From positions 124,001 through 188,000 of the forward strand of contig NZ_PIQG01000004.1 of assembly GCF_003987435.1 (NCBI RefSeq): a stretch of DNA of 64,000 nt, read 5' to 3'. Of this stretch, positions 50,109 through 58,911 are shown piece after piece. The notes beneath the pieces were generated by a model, which worked only from the letters and a program-made list of their open reading frames with translations, searched no databases and was not told where the DNA came from. This DNA comes from Pseudidiomarina taiwanensis. GTDB taxonomy: Bacteria > Pseudomonadota > Gammaproteobacteria > Enterobacterales > Alteromonadaceae. Every line of letters begins with the position of its first letter. The first letter of the stretch is position 1. The translations under genes were made by a program, and so were the position numbers.

Positions 50109-51575
50109 TTAACTTACATCGATCATATGAACGGTGCCATCTTCAGCAATCTCTGCGATTTGACCGCGTGGTTCATCCATAAATATTAGCGTGAATAAAC
50201 CAACCAATGCAGTTGCCGCAATGACGTAGAAAAACGTACTGTAATCGACAAAAGAAAGCACTGTTAAGAATGTCACTGCACCAACATTACCGTAAGCACC
50301 TGTCATACCGGCAATTTGCCCAGTCATTCTGCGCTTAATCAGCGGAACTACTGCAAATACTGCACCTTCACCAGATTGCACAAAGAATGAACATCCCATA
50401 GCAATGACGACTGCTAGCCATAGTGGCCATGTGCCATCGACTAAGCCCATTAGGGCATACCCAGCTGCCAGTCCTGCGGTTAATATCATCAGCGTGGATT
50501 TACGGCCAAATTTGTCAGATATCCAACCGCCTGCGGGGCGTGACATCAGATTCATAAAGGCGTAGGCACCTGCTACCAGACCAGCTAAAACTGGGTCAAG
50601 ACTGAATGTTTCAGCGAAGAAAAGTGGCAACATTGAAACTACGGCAAGCTCTGAACCAAAATTAGTAAAATAGAGAATATCCAACACAGCCACTTGTTTG
50701 AAATTGTAGCGGTGTAACTCTGGTACCTCTTTGCTGAAGATCTCTTTGTTGACCTGCCAGACTTTATAAACTTCAAGCAAATACAAAACAAACAATCCAA
50801 CATAAATCGAGTTCACAATGGTTTGGCTAAGAATGTCCACACCACTTGGAGAAAGTTTCCAGGCCAGCAGGGCAATGGCTGCATACATAGGCACTTTCAT
50901 CAGCAGAAGTAAGAAGAAGTCACCTTTAGACGTCACTTCCATCGCGCCCAAATTTTTGGGTTTAAAGTATGTTGAACCTTTTGGTGTATTGGTCACATTT
51001 GCGTAGTAAACAAAAGCAAAAACCAAGCTAATTACACCTGTTAAGCCAATCGCATATCGCCATCCATCTTCACCGCCGAATAACACGGCGACGGTTGGTA
51101 AGGTAAATGCAGCTGCGGCAGAACCAAAATTACCCCAACCACCATAAATACCTTCTGCAGTACCCAGCTCGTTGTGGGGGAACCACTCAGACACCATTCT
51201 GATGCCAATGACGAAGCCAGCACCTATGAAACCAAGTAAGAAGCGCGCAATCGCAGCCTGTACAAAGCTATCTGCGAAAGCAAACATGAAACAGGGTATA
51301 GAACAGATGGCCAACAAAGCCGAGTAAACTAACCTCGGCCCGTATTTGTCTGTCAACATACCGATAATCACTCGGGCCGGTATGGTTAGCGCTACGTTCA
51401 GAATGAGTAAAGTCTTAACCTGATCTGTCGTTAGCCCTAAAGTCTCTTTTACCGCTTGGAGTAGCGGCGCAAAGTTGAACCAAACCAGAAAGCTAATAAA
51501 GAACGCCATCCAAGACAGATGGAGTATTTTCATCTTGCCAGTAAATTTAAAAATATTGAATTTTTCAGTTGTCAT
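50109..51575 (-). CDS. narK: Nitrate/nitrite MFS transporter, NarK type (NarK2-like)
   Basis: The protein from ATG 51575 has about 488 residues with twelve membrane segments. It shows two-signature NarK features: GIRMVSEWFPHNELGTAEGIYGGWG (nitrate signature region, here written in parts GIRMVSEWF and EGIYGGWGN) and GNVGAVTFL in the C-terminal half. It exchanges nitrate for nitrite or imports nitrate. GTGGAG provides the ribosome site for ATG 51575. A strong FNR-like box lies upstream. Confidence 0.85.
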   Translation of the reverse strand: MTTEKFNIFKFTGKMKILHLSWMAFFISFLVWFNFAPLLQAVKETLGLTTDQVKTLLILNVALTIPARVIIGMLTDKYGPRLVYSALLAICSIPCFMFAFADSFVQAAIARFLLGFIGAGFVIGIRMVSEWFPHNELGTAEGIYGGWGNFGSAAAAFTLPTVAVLFGGEDGWRYAIGLTGVISLVFAFVYYANVTNTPKGSTYFKPKNLGAMEVTSKGDFFLLLLMKVPMYAAIALLAWKLSPSGVDILSQTIVNSIYVGLFVLYLLEVYKVWQVNKEIFSKEVPELHRYNFKQVAVLDILYFTNFGSELAVVSMLPLFFAETFSLDPVLAGLVAGAYAFMNLMSRPAGGWISDKFGRKSTLMILTAGLAAGYALMGLVDGTWPLWLAVVIAMGCSFFVQSGEGAVFAVVPLIKRRMTGQIAGMTGAYGNVGAVTFLTVLSFVDYSTFFYVIAATALVGLFTLIFMDEPRGQIAEIAEDGTVHMIDVS

Positions 51576-51636
51576 GGGAATCTCCACATGGATTTGTTAT
51601 CTGCGACTAATTATTAGCTCTCTGGGCTCGTGGTCT

Positions 51637-51650
51637 TTGACCTGAATCAA
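51637..51650 (-). promoter_or_regulatory. FNR/ANR-type box for the minus-strand narK
   Basis: TTGAC-CTGA-ATCAA differs from the FNR consensus TTGAT-N4-ATCAA at one base. It is centred about 68 bp upstream of ATG 51575, a reasonable position for activation, with the remaining distance as a leader. The region 51588-52051 between divergent narK genes holds no supported gene. Confidence 0.7.
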
Positions 51651-51684
51651 TAAAAAATAGCCAGTAATTACAATGCTTTACGGA

Positions 51685-51700
51685 TACCTATTAGGTGGTA
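51685..51700. promoter_or_regulatory. Candidate NarL site (degenerate)
   Basis: TACCTAT-TA-GGTGGTA has one heptamer that matches TACYYMT and a second half with two mismatches to AKRRGTA. It lies between the FNR-like box and the second site at 51934. Confidence 0.4.
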
Positions 51701-51933
51701 TTCGGTGATGCTTAAGGTGGCAAATTTTGTCACCTTTATACCGTTAACTTGATCAGCAATAACTCGTTTGCCCTTATTACAAGCGTAAATGAAGCCGCTT
51801 TTATTCCTATTGCATCTAGGCGGTAAGTTTGAAGTTTTTGTGGGTAGGTAAACTTCCAAAAGTTGCTAACACATTTTTTGTTTCTAGGTAGGGTTAACTT
51901 AATAAAAACAGTAGGTTGAAGGCTTTTAGCAAC

Positions 51934-51949
51934 TACCTACTTAGAGGTA
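51934..51949. promoter_or_regulatory. Candidate NarL 7-2-7 site upstream of the second narK
   Basis: TACCTAC-TT-AGAGGTA has a second half that fits AKRRGTA exactly and a first half with one mismatch. It lies about 100 bp upstream of the TTG start of the plus-strand transporter, in the divergent promoter region. Confidence 0.55.
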
Positions 51950-52051
51950 ATTAGTGGTTCATACGATAGTTGTGCAAACGTCCCCGTTTATAGAGTTGCC
52001 GCCTTGTGAGCGCTATAGTGAATACTGGTTTTAGATTTATCGGGTAGGTTT

Positions 52052-53326
52052 TTGACGGCTTCACACTCCAGGCAGGCGACGCGAGCTTTAGTATTGGCAA
52101 CGCTCGTGTTTGCTATCAACTTCTCAGTTTGGACGCTTTATGCAGTAATGAGCGTTGAATTGAAACAGGTGCTTGAATTATCCAGTACTCAGGTTGGTAT
52201 TCTGCTTTCGGCACCCATCATCACAGGCGCGTTGTTAAGGTTGCCCGCGGGTATTTTGTGTGAGCGATACTCGCCAAAGATGATACTGATCCTGCAGATG
52301 CTCATTACCGTGCCACCTTTAGTTTTGTTACCCAGTATCGATAGTTTTTCTGGCTACGTGATCGTTGGGTTACTGATTGGAATCTCAGGTGTCTCTTTTA
52401 GCATCGGTATTCGCTATCTCACGGATTGGTTTGACAGTAAAGAGCAAGGTACGGCAATGGGAGTATTCGGTGCAGGTAACGCTGGAGCAGCATTAAGCCT
52501 TATTATTGTGCCCTATATACGCGATGTTTGGAATTGGAATACCATTGGGCCAACCTATAGTGCGATGGTTTTGATCACCTGTTTTGCATTTTGGTTAGCC
52601 GCTCCATCACCGCCGAAATTCAAGCAGCAGAATAAACAAAAACCGCTGGCGTTTTTTGTTAAGCCATTGGCTCACGCACGAGTCTGGAGATTTGGGCTGT
52701 ACTACTATTTTGTTTTTGGCAGTTTTTTAGCGCTGTTGCTATGGCTGCCACAGTACTACGTGAATGCGTACGCCTTGCCTTTCAACCAGGCAATGGCACT
52801 GACATTACTGTTCGTCATCAGCTCCAGCATGGCGCGTGCTGCCGGAGGATGGTTTGCCGACCGATTCGGTGCACGGAATGTCAATTGGGGGGTGTTCTGG
52901 ATTTGTTTAGTGTGTCTTTTCTTTTTGAGTTATCCACCAACGACCATGACAATCCATGGCGTAGACAGAGATGTAGAGCTTTACATTGAACTGAATGTTT
53001 GGGTATTTACCGTTTTGCTCTTGTTGATTGGATTAGCACAAGGGTTTGGACGTGCAAGCGTGTATAAGATCATTAACGACTATTATCCGGAACAAATGGG
53101 CAGTGTCGGCGGCATGGTCGCCATGCTCGGCGCATTGGGAGGTTGCACGCTCCCTATTATTTTTGGGCTGGCGGTCGACATCGCCGGTGTCTACAGTGCG
53201 TGTTTTATGATTCTCTACGGCTTATTAGCGGTCTGTATGCTTTTAATGCATTTGGCCATAAAGCGCGAACGTTATAAAAGCCGAGTGTTAGAAGCCCAGC
53301 AACATAATTTTCTCGAACAGGATTAA
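52052..53326 (+). CDS. MFS nitrate/nitrite transporter, NarK1-like
   Basis: The 424-residue protein has twelve membrane segments, with GIRYLTDWFDSKEQGTAMGV then FGAGNAG in the first half and MGSVGGMVAMLGALGG in the second, both NarK-type nitrate signature regions. NarK1-type carriers import nitrate with protons. The start is TTG 52052 preceded by GGGTAGG; no ATG lies near the conserved N-terminus. It is followed by nnrS after 5 bp. Confidence 0.85.
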   Translation: MTASHSRQATRALVLATLVFAINFSVWTLYAVMSVELKQVLELSSTQVGILLSAPIITGALLRLPAGILCERYSPKMILILQMLITVPPLVLLPSIDSFSGYVIVGLLIGISGVSFSIGIRYLTDWFDSKEQGTAMGVFGAGNAGAALSLIIVPYIRDVWNWNTIGPTYSAMVLITCFAFWLAAPSPPKFKQQNKQKPLAFFVKPLAHARVWRFGLYYYFVFGSFLALLLWLPQYYVNAYALPFNQAMALTLLFVISSSMARAAGGWFADRFGARNVNWGVFWICLVCLFFLSYPPTTMTIHGVDRDVELYIELNVWVFTVLLLLIGLAQGFGRASVYKIINDYYPEQMGSVGGMVAMLGALGGCTLPIIFGLAVDIAGVYSACFMILYGLLAVCMLLMHLAIKRERYKSRVLEAQQHNFLEQD

Positions 53327-53331
53327 CAGGC

Positions 53332-54534
53332 ATGTTAAACATCGTGGATAATCAACAGGAGCAAAAAATTGCACCCTTACTTCGTTTAGGGTTTCGGCCG
53401 TTTTTTTTATTTGGCAGTCTTTTCGCAACCTTATCCATGGCATTGTGGTTGCTGACCTTAAAGGGCGTTGTTTCGATAGAGCCACTTAACGGTATGCTTT
53501 GGTGGCATAGCCATGAAATGCTGTTTGGCTTCACGGCAGCGATAATTGCAGGCTTTTTGCTCACTGCTGTCCAAACCTGGACGAATATCCCAAGTATCAA
53601 GGGAGGGCAACTGCTGCTGTTGGTTTGCTTATGGTTTCTGGCACGGCTGTTGATACTGTCTGGCTCGACGTCGGCGCTGCCATTGGCAATGATTGCCGAC
53701 TTGATGTTCTTACCGTTAACAGCATTTTTTGTTGGTCAACGAGTGGTCAAAATACGCCAGTATCGAAATCTGATTTTTATTCCCGTACTAGTACTCATGT
53801 CGGTGATGAACCTTTTTACCTATCTACCCAGCTTAGGTTTTGATGCAGCTTGGCAGTCTCGCGGTATGCAGGGTATGACGTTGTTAGTCACCTTTCTTGT
53901 GGCTTTTTTAGGCGGCAGAGTCATTCCGATGTTTACCGCAAATGGTACAAAAACGACCAAAGTATTACCTATAAAGTGGTTGGAAATGTCAGCCTTAGCC
54001 AGTCTTGTGTTTGTGTTGGTTTTATTGCTGCTCAAAGATGTTGCTGATATTACGATGTTGACGGCCATTGTATGCCTGACAGCAGCGGTGCTTCATACAA
54101 TACGCCAGTGGAGGTGGCGAATCTGGGTCACGTTAAATGTGCCATTAGTGTGGTCTTTGCATTTTACTATGCTGTTTATCCCGATTGGCTTAGGCTTGCT
54201 AAGCCTGCATTTCTTTGGTGCGAGTATTACTTTAAGCACCGCAATCCACAGCTTAACCGTTGGCGTTATCGGTGGAATGATTTTAGCCATGATGTCTCGC
54301 GTTTCACTTGGGCATACCGGCAGGATGTTACACGTTGGAAAGCTAATGAGCTTCGCTTTTTTTGCTGTTGTGATAAGTGCGATAGTGCGGTCTATTGCAG
54401 TAGCGATATGGCCACAGTGGTCGATCCAATTTTGGGTATTTGCAGGTTGTCTATGGTGTGTAGCATTCGGTTTGTTTTTCTTCAAATACTTGCCTGTACT
54501 GTCGGCACCCAGAGTAGACGGCAGGCCAGGGTAA
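53332..54534 (+). CDS. nnrS: NnrS family heme/copper membrane protein
   Basis: The 400-residue protein has about twelve membrane segments and the NnrS pattern: LLRLGFRPFFLFGSLFA, WHSHEMLFGFTAAIIAGFLL, GGRVIPMFTANG and MSRVSLGHTGR, with conserved His/Met/Cys-type heme-binding positions. NnrS counters nitrosative stress and iron nitrosylation in denitrifiers. It is in the same transcript as the narK1-like gene and ends next to the convergent sirB2-like gene. Confidence 0.9.
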   Translation: MLNIVDNQQEQKIAPLLRLGFRPFFLFGSLFATLSMALWLLTLKGVVSIEPLNGMLWWHSHEMLFGFTAAIIAGFLLTAVQTWTNIPSIKGGQLLLLVCLWFLARLLILSGSTSALPLAMIADLMFLPLTAFFVGQRVVKIRQYRNLIFIPVLVLMSVMNLFTYLPSLGFDAAWQSRGMQGMTLLVTFLVAFLGGRVIPMFTANGTKTTKVLPIKWLEMSALASLVFVLVLLLLKDVADITMLTAIVCLTAAVLHTIRQWRWRIWVTLNVPLVWSLHFTMLFIPIGLGLLSLHFFGASITLSTAIHSLTVGVIGGMILAMMSRVSLGHTGRMLHVGKLMSFAFFAVVISAIVRSIAVAIWPQWSIQFWVFAGCLWCVAFGLFFFKYLPVLSAPRVDGRPG

Positions 54535-54540
54535 CTGTGC

Positions 54541-54912
54541 TTACAACATAAATTTGCTGAGCGCAGACTTAAAAATCAAACCAATGCATATTAGCGCGGC
54601 GATAAACGCAACAATCCGTTGCGATTTCGTTTTACCGCGCTTTAATGCAATCGTTCCGAACACAATATACAACAGGAGCAACAGTATTTTTGCGGCTACC
54701 CAGTCGAAAACCCAAGGATAAAAGCCTGCCATTACCATCAGGGCTAAAGCGGAACTGAGTAAAAGCGTATCAATAATGTGGGGGATAGTTTTCACCCATC
54801 TGTGCTGCAGCAAGCTTGAATCAGTGATCATCCAATATCCACGAATGATGAAGCTTAATAGCGTAGTTACTGCTAACACTATGTGTGCTTGTTTTAACAG
54901 TATGTAATCCAT
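54541..54912 (-). CDS. SirB2 family membrane protein
   Basis: The 123-residue protein has four membrane helices and the family features QAHIVLAVTTLLSFIIRGYW and HIIDTLLL. SirB2-family proteins have no settled function but are often near nitrate or NnrS genes. It is followed on the minus strand only by the convergent nnrS and preceded by moeB, 12 bp away. Confidence 0.75.
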   Translation of the reverse strand: MDYILLKQAHIVLAVTTLLSFIIRGYWMITDSSLLQHRWVKTIPHIIDTLLLSSALALMVMAGFYPWVFDWVAAKILLLLLYIVFGTIALKRGKTKSQRIVAFIAALICIGLIFKSALSKFML

Positions 54913-54924
54913 CAGTTTCTGACC

Positions 54925-55683
54925 TTACCTAGTATGTCCGCAAACTTTGCATTCTTGGTGTGGAACTACATTCACGGTACGCCAACTGTGATCCATTGCA
55001 TCAAAAAGCTTGAGCTGATCGTAAAACGGCTCTCCATAATGCGTGAGGATCTTGATGGCCTCAAGCGCTTGACTGGTGCCGATAACTCCTACTAATGGCG
55101 ACATTACTCCCGATTCAACACAACTGAGATTTTGTTCACCAAAGTAATGACTGTAACAGGCATAACAGGCACTTTTCTTGTCAGGCAGAACGCTAAATAG
55201 TTGACCTTCCATACGTATCGCCGCACCCGACACCAAAGGTGTATTCGACTGATAACACACTAAATTGATTTGATTTCTACTGCTCAGGTTGTCTGTACAG
55301 TCTACGACTAAATCATGCTCAGCAACCAACGATGGAAGTTCATTTGAAGAGAGTCGTTGATTAACCGTTCTAATGCTTATCTCGCTGTTGATTTGCACCA
55401 ACATTTGTTCTGCGGAGCTCACTTTCGGTTTTCCGATATTCTTTTCTAAATGCAGCACTTGTCGCTGAAGGTTGGTCAACTCAACCTTGTCGTCGTCAAC
55501 CAGCGTTAATGCGCCGACACCACTTGCGGCTAAATACTGGCAAACAGCACACCCCAACCCGCCAACGCCCAGTATCAAGACCTTGCTGTTTATCAGGATC
55601 TCCTGTTTATCCAAGTCAAAGCCAGATAGTAGGACATGGCGGCTATACCGCATTGCTTGTTTTGTGGTGAGCTCTTTTTTCAT
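54925..55683 (-). CDS. moeB: Molybdopterin-synthase adenylyltransferase MoeB
   Basis: The 252-residue protein has the E1-like core: ILGVGGLGCAVCQYLAASG with GxGxxG (about residues 34-52), LVDDDKVELTNLQRQVLH (about 58-75), and zinc-binding CYACYSHYFG and CKVCG. It adenylates the MoaD C-terminus. There is no rhodanese domain. ATG 55683 is favoured because an upstream start at 55722 adds only a non-conserved tract. It runs away from the other mo genes but supplies the same pathway. Confidence 0.85.
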   Translation of the reverse strand: MKKELTTKQAMRYSRHVLLSGFDLDKQEILINSKVLILGVGGLGCAVCQYLAASGVGALTLVDDDKVELTNLQRQVLHLEKNIGKPKVSSAEQMLVQINSEISIRTVNQRLSSNELPSLVAEHDLVVDCTDNLSSRNQINLVCYQSNTPLVSGAAIRMEGQLFSVLPDKKSACYACYSHYFGEQNLSCVESGVMSPLVGVIGTSQALEAIKILTHYGEPFYDQLKLFDAMDHSWRTVNVVPHQECKVCGHTR

Positions 55684-55838
55684 TATGTATTCCACAGCTA
55701 TTGCTGCATTTCTTTTTACCACTCAAGCCTTAGAGCAACAATTCCCCAAAAGAGGTAGTCGTCGTACCTCAATTATCAAATATCGAGTAAGAGTAGGTAT
55801 CCATATGATTTTTAATGGTTTTATTTTTATTGAGGCGT

Positions 55839-55872
55839 AGTATTCCTAGCAGCATTTAGTGAGGAGAATACT
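55839..55872 (+). promoter_or_regulatory. Leader hairpin around the porin ribosome binding site
   Basis: AGTATTC (55839-55845) pairs with GAATACT (55866-55872), with CCT/AGG able to extend it, enclosing the ribosome site GAGGAG (55861-55866) and ending at the ATG. This stem could limit translation initiation of the porin gene. Confidence 0.45.
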
Positions 55873-57069
55873 ATGAAAACACGACTAGCAACGACTATCG
55901 CTAGCATATGTGCAGCGGGTTTATTAATGCCAAATGTTTCTGTCGCAACCGGTTTCGCAGACTTTCAACAAGCGATCACTGATGGAGACGCAAACGTCAA
56001 ACTGCGCTACCGATACGAGCGAGTTGACCAGGATAATATTGATAAAGAGGCCAATGCTTCAACCTTGCTCACCCGACTAAGTTACAAAAGTGCCGATTTT
56101 GGTGGCTTTTACACACAACTAGAGTTCGATAACGTTACCGCATTGGGCAACGAAAATTTTAATAGTACCGTCAATGGCAACACCAACTATCCCGTGGTTG
56201 CAGATCCGATTGGTTCAGATTTCAACCAAGCTTATGTGGGTTATAAAACTGAGTCACTGCATTTCACCGCCGGTCGTCAGCGCATCAATCATAATGACCA
56301 AAGATTCGTGGGTGGTGTGGGTTGGCGGCAAAACGAGCAAACCTATGATGGTTACCGCCTGAGATACGACAATCAGTCTGGCCTGAATGTTGACTACAGC
56401 TACATACACAACGTTAATCGTATTTTTGGCACGGACAGTCCAAATTCTGATTTAGGTGGCAATATACATCTACTGAACGTCATGTATAAAATCAATGCTG
56501 ACCACAAGGTAGCGGGTTTTGCCTATGAGCTGGACTTTGATACCGCTAACGCAATCGCAACCCGCACACTTGGGGTGAGTTACGATGGCAAGATTTCTGC
56601 CATAAACATTCACGCTGCCTATGCACGTCAAAATGAAACTGGTGATAATCCAACAGACTTTTCCACAGATTACCTGGCCTTAGAGTTAAGCACTAAATTG
56701 TCAGCAGTGAATTTTGGTATAGGTTACGAATCACTTGGCAGCGATAACGGCAAAGGATTCACAACGCCTTTAGCCACTCTACATAAGTTTCAGGGCTTCG
56801 CTGACAAGTTTCTCGCCACGCCTGGACAGGGGATTAACGATCTATACATTAAAGCGTCTGGCAGTATTGGAAAGCTGAAACTGTTGGGTGTCTGGCACCA
56901 ATTTGAATCAGATGTAGGTTCAGTAGATTACGGCAATGAGTTTAATTTCAATGCCACTTATCCGGTATACAAGAACACTAACTTTTTATTGCGTTATGCA
57001 AATTACAGTGCCGATGATTTCGCAGTTGATACCAATAAATTATGGGCAATGATGACTTTTACTTTCTAG
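55873..57069 (+). CDS. Outer-membrane porin of the alginate-export-like type
   Basis: The 398-residue protein has a signal peptide (MKTRLATTIASICAAGLLMP), then an all-beta sequence rich in aromatic and polar alternation (TAGRQRINHNDQRFVGGVGW, NVDYSYIHNVNRIFG) and ends with phenylalanine (MMTFTF), the outer-membrane insertion signal. It is an AlgE/porin-like beta barrel. In this setting it may let nitrate or other anions in. Substrate is not predicted. Confidence 0.82.
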   Translation: MKTRLATTIASICAAGLLMPNVSVATGFADFQQAITDGDANVKLRYRYERVDQDNIDKEANASTLLTRLSYKSADFGGFYTQLEFDNVTALGNENFNSTVNGNTNYPVVADPIGSDFNQAYVGYKTESLHFTAGRQRINHNDQRFVGGVGWRQNEQTYDGYRLRYDNQSGLNVDYSYIHNVNRIFGTDSPNSDLGGNIHLLNVMYKINADHKVAGFAYELDFDTANAIATRTLGVSYDGKISAINIHAAYARQNETGDNPTDFSTDYLALELSTKLSAVNFGIGYESLGSDNGKGFTTPLATLHKFQGFADKFLATPGQGINDLYIKASGSIGKLKLLGVWHQFESDVGSVDYGNEFNFNATYPVYKNTNFLLRYANYSADDFAVDTNKLWAMMTFTF

Positions 57070-57111
57070 GGATTTGCTCGTAACTTCCATAACGTCCTCC
57101 ACGCGTTATTT

Positions 57112-57138
57112 GCCGACTCAATTTGGGTCGGCTTTTTT
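57112..57138 (+). terminator. Rho-independent terminator of the porin gene
   Basis: GCCGAC (57112-57117) and GTCGGC (57127-57132) form a stem followed by six Ts, 43 bp downstream of the porin stop. Confidence 0.9.
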
Positions 57139-57139
57139 A

Positions 57140-57155
57140 TACCCCCTTGTGAGTA
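57140..57155. promoter_or_regulatory. Candidate NarL site upstream of moaA
   Basis: TACCCCC-TT-GTGAGTA resembles the 7-2-7 NarL dyad with one mismatch in each half. It sits just after the porin terminator, in the promoter region of the mo operon. Confidence 0.4.
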
Positions 57156-57204
57156 TTCCTTCAGCGGAATAACAAAAACCACACTTTTACGCCAAACTTA
57201 GGGT

Positions 57205-57335
57205 AACTAAAACTCCGAGCTCTAGTGCCTAAGGTGCTAACAACTATGGTACTGGAGCCGCAGCTGAGAAGTTGCCCGGTAGTCAGAGAAATCAACCTGC
57301 CGCCCACGAGCTGTAATGCTCGATATTTGGAAAGG
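57205..57335 (+). ncRNA. Putative molybdenum cofactor riboswitch upstream of moaA
   Basis: The leader just before moaA contains the Moco-motif hallmark GCCGCCCACG (57299-57308) followed by a small hairpin CGAGC TGTAAT GCTCG (57307-57322). Upstream elements are CTCCGAGCTCTAG (57213-57225), GCCTAAGG and GGAGCCGCAG. Moco RNAs lie at this position and shut off moa expression when the cofactor is abundant. I have not folded the sequence; limits are approximate. Confidence 0.7.
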
Positions 57336-57341
57336 TGTTAG

Positions 57342-58316
57342 ATGAACTTACAAGACTCATTCGGAAGAAGATTCAATTATCTGAGACTCTCAGTAACTGA
57401 GCTGTGCAACTTCCGCTGTAACTACTGTCTTCCGGATGGCAACGACTGCAACACACCCAAACGCGGTTTGTCCGTAAACGAAATTCAAACCTTGGTTAGA
57501 GCTTTTGCTGGCCTGGGTACAACCAAAGTGCGTATTACTGGCGGCGAGCCAGCACTGCGCAAAGATTTGTGTGAGATCATCGAAACCTGCAAGAAAGTTG
57601 ACGGGATAAAAAAGGTCGCCTTGACGACAAACGGATTCAAACTCAATCAGGATATCGAAAGGTATAAACGGGCTGGTCTTGATGCGATAAATGTCAGTGC
57701 CGATAGCCTTGACCCACGCATGTTTGCTGCAATCACCGGCAAACAAAAGCTGGAAGAAATTTTGTTGGGTGTTGAACGAGCAGCGCAGTTAGGCATCAGC
57801 AGTATCAAGCTAAATACAGTCATGCTCAAGCAATTCAACTACAAAGAGTTAGACGCATTTTTTGACTACTTGCGCTCCAACAAGGTTACCTGGCGATTCA
57901 TTGAGCTTATGCAGACCGGCGACAACAAGAGCTTTTTTGATAAAAACCATGTCGCTGGCCAAACGATCAAAGATCGACTCCTTGAACAAGGGTGGCAGCG
58001 CATTATTCGAGAAACCGATGCAGGGCCTGCAGAGGAGTTCATGCATCCCGAATTTGCAGGGAATATCGGCCTGATCATGCCTTACAGCAAAGACTTCTGT
58101 GAATCATGCAATCGTTTGCGTATTTCCGCACAAGGCAAACTGCATCTGTGTCTGTTTGCAGAACAAGGCATCAGTATCCGTTCATTTCTGTTAGCAGGTG
58201 ATGTTTCGGGTGCTCAGCAAGCTATTGTTTCTCATCTTCAACAAAAACACAGTCAGCATTTTCTGCATCAAGGATTTACGGGTGCAACGAAACAACTGGC
58301 TATGCTAGGAGGGTAA
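57342..58316 (+). CDS. moaA: GTP 3',8-cyclase MoaA
   Basis: The 324-residue radical SAM protein has CNFRCNYC near residue 22 for the N-terminal 4Fe-4S cluster, RITGGEPALR, and the C-terminal cluster motif CESCNRLRISAQGKLHLC (about residues 251-268). It ends in GG, as conserved in MoaA. It makes 3',8-cyclo-H2GTP, the first step of molybdopterin synthesis. It heads a tightly packed operon moaA-mobA-moaB-moaC-moaD-moaE. Confidence 0.96.
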   Translation: MNLQDSFGRRFNYLRLSVTELCNFRCNYCLPDGNDCNTPKRGLSVNEIQTLVRAFAGLGTTKVRITGGEPALRKDLCEIIETCKKVDGIKKVALTTNGFKLNQDIERYKRAGLDAINVSADSLDPRMFAAITGKQKLEEILLGVERAAQLGISSIKLNTVMLKQFNYKELDAFFDYLRSNKVTWRFIELMQTGDNKSFFDKNHVAGQTIKDRLLEQGWQRIIRETDAGPAEEFMHPEFAGNIGLIMPYSKDFCESCNRLRISAQGKLHLCLFAEQGISIRSFLLAGDVSGAQQAIVSHLQQKHSQHFLHQGFTGATKQLAMLGG

Positions 58317-58317
58317 C

Positions 58318-58911
58318 ATGAACACAATTGGCGTCATTTTAGCCGGCGGTGCTTCTCGCCGCATGGGCCAAGACAAAGCTTTACTTACGATTTCGCAATC
58401 AACCATGTTAACCAGAACTTACAAGCTGTTACTTGAAACATCGGTTAGCAAAGTTGTTATCAGTCGCAATGACGGCGAAGCTGGGCATTTTCCAGATCTG
58501 TACCCAGGTAAAGGGCCTTTGTCTGGTATCCACAGTGCTGCTATGCGCTTTCCAAACAAAAATCTATTGATACTGCCGATCGACCTTCCGCTAATAGATG
58601 TTTCCACAATACAACGCTTGTTAGATAGCGGCGAAAAGTTTTCGAGGAATGTCAGATTTGGTGAACATAGTTTGCCGCTTTACTTGCGTAACACCGAGAC
58701 GACCCGCCAAACCCTGGATTACACACTGCGGTGTACAAACAGTTTTTCTGTTGATCGCTTTTGCACGCATTTCCCTTTAATGAAGCTGCAACTGCGCCAG
58801 CAGTCACCCCTTTTCAATTCAAACACACCAGAACAATGGCGTTTTGCCATGCAACACTTCGAAACATCCGAATGTTCTGTACCAACTGAGGTTCGCCATG
58901 GGACATGCTAA
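58318..58911 (+). CDS. mobA: Molybdenum cofactor guanylyltransferase MobA
   Basis: The 197-residue protein has GVILAGGASRRMGQDKALL (about residues 5-23), the GTP-binding start of MobA, and PGKGPLSGIHSA. It links GMP to Mo-molybdopterin to give the bis-MGD form used by nitrate reductase. It starts one base after the moaA stop and overlaps moaB by 14 bp. Confidence 0.93.
   Translation: MNTIGVILAGGASRRMGQDKALLTISQSTMLTRTYKLLLETSVSKVVISRNDGEAGHFPDLYPGKGPLSGIHSAAMRFPNKNLLILPIDLPLIDVSTIQRLLDSGEKFSRNVRFGEHSLPLYLRNTETTRQTLDYTLRCTNSFSVDRFCTHFPLMKLQLRQQSPLFNSNTPEQWRFAMQHFETSECSVPTEVRHGTC

Noticed and set aside
51784-51797. TTTTATTCCTA as an inverted TnsB site marking the Tn7 left end
   Set aside because: It is a single short match with a one-base slip, no repetition and no terminal ACA at the right distance.
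51668-51859. Minus-strand frame of about 63 codons in the narK promoter region
   Set aside because: No ribosome site or family likeness, and it overlaps FNR/NarL-type sites.
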